11,153 bases of DNA from Saprospiraceae bacterium. Its GTDB lineage: Bacteria > Bacteroidota > Bacteroidia > Chitinophagales > Saprospiraceae. The notes below the pieces were generated by a model. That model ran no database searches. It was not told where the DNA came from and saw only the letters and a list, made by a program, of their open reading frames with translations. Positions 6,170-11,153 of this stretch are shown one piece after another. Made by a program: the position numbers and the translations under genes. The DNA lies in the NCBI GenBank assembly GCA_029262975.1, contig JAJCYJ010000165.1, forward strand, positions 1-11,153, in the 5' to 3' direction. Numbering within the stretch: position 1 is the stretch's first letter; each line of letters begins with the position of its first letter.

Positions 6170-6748
6170 ATGCACATGGATTCCGAATATTCTGAAGATG
6201 AAACCTTTGAAGAGCTGAACTTTTCTATTGTTTCACCGCACAAAGGAACTTATGAAAGATGCATCTTTAAAAACTGCAATTTTGGAAATGCAGACTTGTC
6301 TGAAATAAATTTTACAGAATGTTCCTTTCATACCTGTGATTTGAGCATGGCGACCATTTTAAAGACTGCTTTCAGGAAAGCAGAATTCCTGGATTGTAAA
6401 TTATTGGGATTGAGATTTGACTTATGTGATGACTTTTTGCTTTCGTTTATATTTACAAATTGTGACCTGAGTTATGCATCCTTCAATGGTCTGAAAATAA
6501 AGAAGGTAAATTTGAAAGATTGCATTCTTCATGAAGTAGATTTTTCAAATGCCAATTTATCAGAAGGAATCTGTATGAACTGTGATTTTGAAAGGGCAGT
6601 TTTTGAGCAGACAAACTTAGAGATGATGGACATGAGTACTTCCTTCAATTTCGTGATAGATCCGGAGATCAATAAAATTAAAGGGGCCATGTTTTCAATT
6701 CATCATCTGAGTGGACTCTTGAAAAAGTACGATATAGAAATCTTATAA
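6170..6748 (+). CDS. pentapeptide-repeat protein, Qnr/MfpA-like
   Basis: 192 residues with no signal peptide. From about residue 31 to 155 it is built of A(D/N/C)(L/F)xx repeats, which fold as a right-handed square beta-helix with 20 residues per coil. Central hydrophobic residues fall every 5 positions (33, 38, 43 ... 83), then after a 2-residue shift near 84-94 resume at 95, 100, 105 and on to 155. CDLSMA (56-61) and CDLSYASF (98-105) strongly recall Qnr proteins. The end, LSGLLKKYDIEIL, resembles the C-terminal helix cap through which Qnr and MfpA dimerise. Those proteins mimic DNA and bind type II topoisomerases, and Qnr lowers fluoroquinolone action. The large loops A and B of QnrB are not evident, so topoisomerase protection is uncertain. 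Ten cysteines are present, six of them one coil apart. Start: ATG 6170 or ATG 6176, the first being 3 bases after the upstream stop. It is the last gene of the 5007-6748 operon. Confidence 0.9.
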   Translation: MHMDSEYSEDETFEELNFSIVSPHKGTYERCIFKNCNFGNADLSEINFTECSFHTCDLSMATILKTAFRKAEFLDCKLLGLRFDLCDDFLLSFIFTNCDLSYASFNGLKIKKVNLKDCILHEVDFSNANLSEGICMNCDFERAVFEQTNLEMMDMSTSFNFVIDPEINKIKGAMFSIHHLSGLLKKYDIEIL

Positions 6749-6826
6749 GAATGTCTTGTGCCGATCATGGATTTACTATAAAATTTGTGTTTCAATGTAA
6801 TACTAAAGATATATAAGTGCCTGTAA

Positions 6827-8683
6827 ATGGCTGACTCTCAGAAGAGTTGCTATTTTTACGAGAATATGTTTTGTCTTGATAATAAGATATGGGCTCCGAT
6901 CCTGATGATACTTGGATCTTGTGTATCAATTGTTGCACAGATTGCTTTCGAAGAAAAAGCTCTGGAATACAATGTGCTGCACAAGTTTACGGGAGCTACT
7001 ATTGGCGGCGGTGTGAGTATTTATGATTTTAATCGGGATGGGTTAGATGACTTAACGCTCTCTTCATATGCCGGGCAACAATTAAGTTTTTACATAAATA
7101 CAGGATCGGGCTTTGAACTAATTCCACCATTAGTGAATAACACTGAGATCGTAAAGCAAATAAATTGGGTGGATTACGATAACGATGGAGATTCAGATTT
7201 GTATATAGCTGCTAATGATGGAATTAGCAGGCTTTATGAGCAAACGGGAGACTTAAAGTTTGAAGATGTAACCCAATCAAGTGGCCTTCCTCTCAATACA
7301 CACTTTGGATATGGAGCCTGTTGGGGAGACTATAACAGAGATGGCTGGTTGGACTTATATTATGCTTCCAAAGGTATAATAGGTGATCCTGATGCAATCA
7401 GGAGTTACAACAGATTATTTAAAAATAATGCAGATGGCACTTTTAGTGAAAGGACTTTTGAGGCGGATGTTAGTGATGAAGGGAAGCTTCCATTTTGTGC
7501 GGCATTCCTGGATTATAATAATGACATGTGGCCGGATATTTATATAGCCAATGATAAATTGACTTATAATACACTATTAGAAAACACAGGAGGGGGAACC
7601 TTTGAAGATGTAAGTGTAGCAACCGGAGCAAATGCAAGGATGAATGCAATGTGTGTTAATCCAGGTGATTATAATCAGGATGGGTGGATGGACATTTATG
7701 TAACTAATACACCTGTTGGCAGTCAATATTTGAAAAATAGTGGTACGCTGAACGAAGATGGTTTCCTAGAATTAAAAAATTTTGCTGTCGATCTTGGTAT
7801 AGATTTTCGTGGAGGAAATTGTTGGGGTTCTAATTTTCTTGATGCGGACAATGATGGAGATCTCGATCTATATGTGAGTAGTTCTATTCCTCGGCCTAAA
7901 TTGATTTCTAGTGCTTTTTTTGAAAATATAAATCATGATCATTTTATCGCTCCCGAAATCGAAGGATTGTTAAAAGACACATCTTCAAGCTATTCTAATG
8001 CTATTGGAGATATCAATAATGACGGGAATATTGATATTGTAGTTCAAAATAATCCTCCGGACAATTTCTTCATTTGGGAGAATAAATCTGTCAATGACAA
8101 TAATTGGGTAAAACTTCAACTTGAAGGAAAACTTAGTAACCGCGATGGGATAGGAGCCAGGATAGAAGCCTATATCGGAGACCTCTATCAAATGCAATTT
8201 ACATTATGTGGATCCGGTTTTCTTGGTCAAAATTCGTCATATAAGCATATAGGGATTGGTGCGGGGACAATTATCGATTCGTTAGTCATCACATGGCCGA
8301 CGGGTCATGTCGACCGATTCTATGATGTAGTCCCACATCAGACTTTTAAGATTATTGAAGGAGCTTCGACCAATGGCGAAATAACGCTTGAAGACGGAGT
8401 TGAAATAGTGGAAAGAAATATTACAACCCCTACTTTACAAATAGAAAATGAGGAGGCAATAAAGATTTTTCCAAATCCCGGAAATGACTTTTTTATAATT
8501 GAATCAGAAAGGAAAATTTCCCATTTGGAAATCTATAATTTAAATGGTCAGTTATTAGATAGGCGAGTAATCGATGACTTCAGGTATAATTATAATACAA
8601 AATTATGGATACCCGGAGTTTATATTTATAAGACGATTTTTGATAATGCGACCTATGCTATTAAAAAATGGATCAAAATATAA
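6827..8683 (+). CDS. secreted FG-GAP/VCBS repeat protein with UnbV (ASPIC) domain and T9SS sorting tail
   Basis: 618 residues. A hydrophobic signal segment (WAPILMILGSCVSIVAQ, 22-38) precedes seven calcium-loop motifs of the form DxNxDGxxD, at 67-75, 116-124, 168-176, 229-237, 281-289, 339-347 and 395-403. Their spacing of 49-61 residues matches the blades of a seven-bladed propeller. In the fourth, the usual Gly is Met234. Residues about 427-510 form an ASPIC/UnbV domain (GIGARIEAYIG, SSYKHIGIGAG, VITWPTGHVDRF). Residues 545-618 are a T9SS type A sorting domain starting IKIFPNPGNDFFII. The protein should be exported by Sec and moved over the outer membrane by T9SS, and is probably a surface binding or adhesion module; the ligand is unknown. 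Start is ATG 6827, but ATG 6866 (residue 14) gives a more ordinary, shorter n-region before the signal peptide. It is 78 bases from the pentapeptide gene, same strand, possibly with its own promoter. Confidence 0.92.
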   Translation: MADSQKSCYFYENMFCLDNKIWAPILMILGSCVSIVAQIAFEEKALEYNVLHKFTGATIGGGVSIYDFNRDGLDDLTLSSYAGQQLSFYINTGSGFELIPPLVNNTEIVKQINWVDYDNDGDSDLYIAANDGISRLYEQTGDLKFEDVTQSSGLPLNTHFGYGACWGDYNRDGWLDLYYASKGIIGDPDAIRSYNRLFKNNADGTFSERTFEADVSDEGKLPFCAAFLDYNNDMWPDIYIANDKLTYNTLLENTGGGTFEDVSVATGANARMNAMCVNPGDYNQDGWMDIYVTNTPVGSQYLKNSGTLNEDGFLELKNFAVDLGIDFRGGNCWGSNFLDADNDGDLDLYVSSSIPRPKLISSAFFENINHDHFIAPEIEGLLKDTSSSYSNAIGDINNDGNIDIVVQNNPPDNFFIWENKSVNDNNWVKLQLEGKLSNRDGIGARIEAYIGDLYQMQFTLCGSGFLGQNSSYKHIGIGAGTIIDSLVITWPTGHVDRFYDVVPHQTFKIIEGASTNGEITLEDGVEIVERNITTPTLQIENEEAIKIFPNPGNDFFIIESERKISHLEIYNLNGQLLDRRVIDDFRYNYNTKLWIPGVYIYKTIFDNATYAIKKWIKI

Positions 8684-8752
8684 AATGATTGTGCGGCTGT
8701 GAGGAGATAAAATTTCCCTCCATTAAAATAATTAAGACGATAATTTGAATAA

Positions 8753-9736
8753 GTGAAAGCAATACAAATACGAGCATTCGGTGGGTCTGAAAATCTTTAT
8801 ATGGATGACTTCGAAGATCCCATACCTGGCAAGAACGAAATATTAGTAAAGGTGGCAGTTACTGCTTTGAATCGTGCGGATACATTGCAACGTATGGGTA
8901 TGTATCCACCACCGACTGGTGCCAGTCCGATTCTTGGTTTGGAAATAGCAGGCACTGTGGATACAGTGGGCCAGTCGGTGAAAAACTGGAAAAAAGGTGA
9001 CAAGGTTTTTGGTTTGCTTTCGGGAGGAGGATATGCACAATATGCTGTCATTCATCAAGATATAGCTATGGCAATTCCGGAAGAATTGAGTTTTGAACAA
9101 GCTGCAGCTATACCTGAAGTTTTCTTAACTGCCTACCAGGCTATTTGTTATTTGGCACAATTCAAAAAAGGTGAAAGTATATTAATCCACGCCGGGGCCA
9201 GTGGGGTAGGAACCGCCGCCATTCAAATGGCAAAAAACCTTGGTGCGGACAAAGTAATAGTTACCGCTTCTAAAGGTAAACATAGTCTATGTAAGACTTT
9301 GGGTGCTGACATAACAATTGATTATAAATCTGAAAATTTTGAGACAGTAGTCAAAGAAGTCACTGATGGTAAGGGAGTCGATATAATAATTGATTTTCTT
9401 GGTGCCTCTTATTTTCAAAAAAACATAAATTCTACAAATTTTGATGGCCGCATTATCATGCTCGCTTTTATGGGTGGGACGAAGATAAAAGAGGCGAACC
9501 TTTCTAATATATTGCGTAAAAGAATAAGAATAATGGGCTCGACCTTGAGAGCGCGAAATCTTGAATATAAAATTCAATTGACAAAAGATTTCCAATCAAT
9601 GTTCATGACCAAATTCAGATCCGGAGAGTTGACTCCGGTTATAGATACTATCTACGATTGGAAAGATGTTGTCGAAGCACACAATAGAATGGAAGCCAAT
9701 AAAAATAAAGGTAAAATAGTGCTCAAGGTTTCATGA
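8753..9736 (+). CDS. NAD(P)H quinone oxidoreductase, PIG3-type, zinc-independent MDR family
   Basis: 327 residues, usual length for PIG3/TP53I3-like quinone oxidoreductases of the medium-chain reductase superfamily. Marks: NRADTLQRMGMYPPPTGAS (40-58) is the PIG3 signature region, then GLEIAGTV (62-69), LLSGGGYAQY (88-97), IPEVFLTAYQA (120-130), the Rossmann loop HAGASGVGTAAIQMAK (146-161) for NAD(P)H, GSTLRAR (262-268) and the ending GKIVLKVS. The catalytic zinc ligands of alcohol dehydrogenases are absent, as expected. The family reduces quinones with NADPH, in the cytoplasm. The start is GTG at 8753, giving the canonical MKAIQI; an in-frame TAA occupies 8750-8752 immediately before it, so nothing longer is possible. 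It lies 69 bases after the VCBS gene on the same strand and faces the RoxA-like gene convergently across 265 bases. The physiological quinone cannot be told from sequence. Confidence 0.92.
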   Translation: MKAIQIRAFGGSENLYMDDFEDPIPGKNEILVKVAVTALNRADTLQRMGMYPPPTGASPILGLEIAGTVDTVGQSVKNWKKGDKVFGLLSGGGYAQYAVIHQDIAMAIPEELSFEQAAAIPEVFLTAYQAICYLAQFKKGESILIHAGASGVGTAAIQMAKNLGADKVIVTASKGKHSLCKTLGADITIDYKSENFETVVKEVTDGKGVDIIIDFLGASYFQKNINSTNFDGRIIMLAFMGGTKIKEANLSNILRKRIRIMGSTLRARNLEYKIQLTKDFQSMFMTKFRSGELTPVIDTIYDWKDVVEAHNRMEANKNKGKIVLKVS

Positions 9737-10001
9737 TCCAGAATAGCGATTAATAGGGTTTTATATATTAAATCACAACACATTTATCCTTTTCTGTCTA
9801 ATGTGTGTCATCTATATAGCCTAATTAGAATTGTCGGGTTTCGCGGCTTCAGCTTCATGTATAACATTGAATTTACTCACTCCTCATCTACTTTCGAACC
9901 ACGCTATTAAGAGGATCGAATTCACTACTGTCTATTGTAAAATAGTTACGTTAAATATTGATATAACGCTCAGAGATTAGGAATAGATTTAGTATGTCTC
10001 A
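9737..10001. other. 265-base convergent spacer, non-coding
   Basis: The spacer lies between two converging genes and is AT-rich with no credible reading frame. GATTAATA (9748-9755) and TATTAAATC (9766-9774) form a weak stem with one bulged A; this begins 11 bases after the oxidoreductase stop and may mark its transcript end, though no T run follows. I see nothing else in it. Confidence 0.4.
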
Positions 10002-11153
10002 CTAAAGAGTCTTCATATATTCGATAACCGCCCATTTTTGATCATCCGTCCACGTATTACCCCATTCATGCCCGAGATTTGAATTACCTAATTGAATTTC
10101 ACCATCACTATTATTAACCTTAAACTGGTTATATCTAGGATCTTCCTTGGTTTCGAATCCAACATGAATCGGATCAAATTCTCTACTACCGACGCTAAAT
10201 GATTTTATCCGCGCAGTATCTTCTTTTAATAATTCCCACAAGTTTGGAACAGATCCATTGTGTAAATAAGGAGCTGTAGCCCAGATTCCATTGAGCGGTC
10301 GCGCCTTGTAGACAAGTCCACTTAAAAATCCTGTTGTCGTATCTTTTTCTACACAAGTGCTGTCGATATGAGCTTGATCAGCGGAAGCTTTGCTGGCATT
10401 GTGTTTGGCTAATAACATCATAATGCTGTTACGAGCAGCAGAGACATCTTCTGATTTACTCGCTTTGTGTTTTTCCACTAAACTTAATATGTCTTTTAAG
10501 AGTTCAAGATCTTCAGCTGAAGTATTTTCTGCCAATGAACTTTTAAAAGGAATTAATCCGGCCTCTAATGCCTTTATAGGATCTTTTAAAATTAATCCAA
10601 TGACTCCATTTACGGGCAAGGATATGGAAGGATATAGCGCTGGGAAAGTGTCTTTACCTATTATTGAGATTGGGGTTCCTTCAAGGAAGAGAGTTTTGGA
10701 TATATGTCCTTTACCGGCATTCCAGGCTGTAGCATAATCTGTTTTGACCTGGACCAATGGAGTTTGAACAGCTTTGTAAGACAACCCCTCCTGGCTCCGT
10801 GGAATAACCTGATGACAGCATGAACATTCATTGTCGAATAGTACGGCTCCCCTTGCAGCCAACTGTGCATCGATAGGGGGAAGAATATCTTCAGGCCATA
10901 CTGGTGACCTTAAATCTTTAACCCAATTTTCTAATGTACCCAGGTTTTGAAAATTGACCGTTGATGAGTACGCTCTTCCTTTGCCTAAAAGTCCGCCAGG
11001 CTCACCTACGTTCTCGATTTTAAGATTGCCAAAAACACCGACAACTTCTCCGACATTTCTTACGAGTGGGCCAATCACAGGAGTGTTTTCTGCTGAACAA
11101 TTCCATTGTACTACATCGGATTGATGTGTTCCCCACAGGAATGGATAAGAAAC
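10002..11153 (-). CDS. RoxA-like di-heme cytochrome c peroxidase family protein, C-terminal part (start outside window)
   Basis: At least 383 residues are visible and the frame is open to the right edge. A GTG at 11078 is internal, because the 25 codons before it encode YPFLWGTHQSDVVQWN and SAENTP, a conserved part of this family. RNVGEVVGVFG follows. One c-type heme site, CSCCH, is seen at 10812-10826 after ARGAVLFDNE; the other heme of this class would lie in the missing N-terminus, with the signal peptide. Near the end, YKARPLNGIWATAPYLHNGS (from 10310 leftwards) is the family's most typical segment. Relatives include di-heme peroxidases and the rubber oxygenase RoxA, which cleaves polyisoprene with O2; most members have no proven substrate, so peroxidase or oxygenase activity is open. 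The protein should act in the periplasm or outside the cell. A Lys/Ala/Ser-rich stretch near 10390-10480 holds two similar segments, KHKASKSED and KHNASKASAD. Family call is strong, reaction uncertain. Confidence 0.87.
   Translation of the reverse strand, partial: VSYPFLWGTHQSDVVQWNCSAENTPVIGPLVRNVGEVVGVFGNLKIENVGEPGGLLGKGRAYSSTVNFQNLGTLENWVKDLRSPVWPEDILPPIDAQLAARGAVLFDNECSCCHQVIPRSQEGLSYKAVQTPLVQVKTDYATAWNAGKGHISKTLFLEGTPISIIGKDTFPALYPSISLPVNGVIGLILKDPIKALEAGLIPFKSSLAENTSAEDLELLKDILSLVEKHKASKSEDVSAARNSIMMLLAKHNASKASADQAHIDSTCVEKDTTTGFLSGLVYKARPLNGIWATAPYLHNGSVPNLWELLKEDTARIKSFSVGSREFDPIHVGFETKEDPRYNQFKVNNSDGEIQLGNSNLGHEWGNTWTDDQKWAVIEYMKTL

Noticed and set aside
5869..6243. A 124-residue minus-strand reading frame spanning the barrel and pentapeptide genes
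   Set aside because: It lies opposite two well-supported coding regions, shows no recognisable domain and has no gene-like context.
6170..6748. An acquired quinolone-resistance gene
   Set aside because: It is Qnr-like, but there is no mobile element, integron site or atypical composition around it, and the Qnr loops are lacking; chromosomal pentapeptide proteins are common.
8702..8722. GAGGAGATAAAATTTCCCTC region as an intrinsic terminator after the VCBS gene
   Set aside because: Only 4 to 5 pairs form and no T run follows, so it cannot be separated from chance.
10002..11078. A complete 358-residue gene starting at the GTG at 11078
   Set aside because: The frame stays open to the window edge and the 25 extra codons encode residues typical of RoxA-like proteins, so the gene is longer and only partly visible.

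Overview
The window looks like chromosomal DNA of a marine or environmental Bacteroidota member, probably of the Saprospiraceae type; that placement is an inference from gene content. The signs are AT-rich spacers, starts without clear Shine-Dalgarno sequences, two proteins with C-terminal type IX secretion (T9SS type A) sorting domains, a DUF1800/DUF1501 gene pair, and a VCBS/UnbV repeat protein. I see no RNA gene, transposon, CRISPR array or phage gene. Nine genes are supported, two of them cut by the window edges.

Layout. Bases 1-196 (+) are the end of a type II haloacid dehalogenase. A convergent AT-rich spacer with two inverted repeats follows. The minus strand then carries, in transcription order, an alpha/beta hydrolase (4652-3864), a DUF1800 protein (3679-2048) and a DUF1501 protein (2037-481). 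The last two are 10 bases apart and clearly one transcription unit; the hydrolase is 184 bases upstream and may be separate. A 354-base divergent spacer leads to a compact plus-strand operon, 5007-6748: a small multi-pass membrane protein, a small outer-membrane barrel overlapping it by 4 bases (GTGA), and a Qnr-like pentapeptide-repeat protein 3 bases further on. Two plus-strand genes follow: a 618-residue FG-GAP/VCBS + UnbV protein with a T9SS tail, and a PIG3-type quinone oxidoreductase. On the minus strand at the right edge is the C-terminal part of a RoxA-like di-heme cytochrome c peroxidase family protein; its reading frame runs through the window boundary.

How the genes may work together. 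Most of the window is envelope or secreted biology: the DUF1501 and VCBS proteins should be exported and attached or released by T9SS, and the RoxA-like protein should be periplasmic or external. The least explained unit is the three-gene operon that couples two envelope proteins to a soluble Qnr-like beta-helix, whose sequence holds a column of six cysteines spaced one helical coil apart. The DUF1800/DUF1501 pair is a widespread but functionally undefined couple; here its DUF1501 member has a twin-arginine-like N-terminus together with a T9SS C-terminus. Translation also shows a habit worth noting: three of eight visible starts are GTG, and two of these directly abut an in-frame upstream stop codon.
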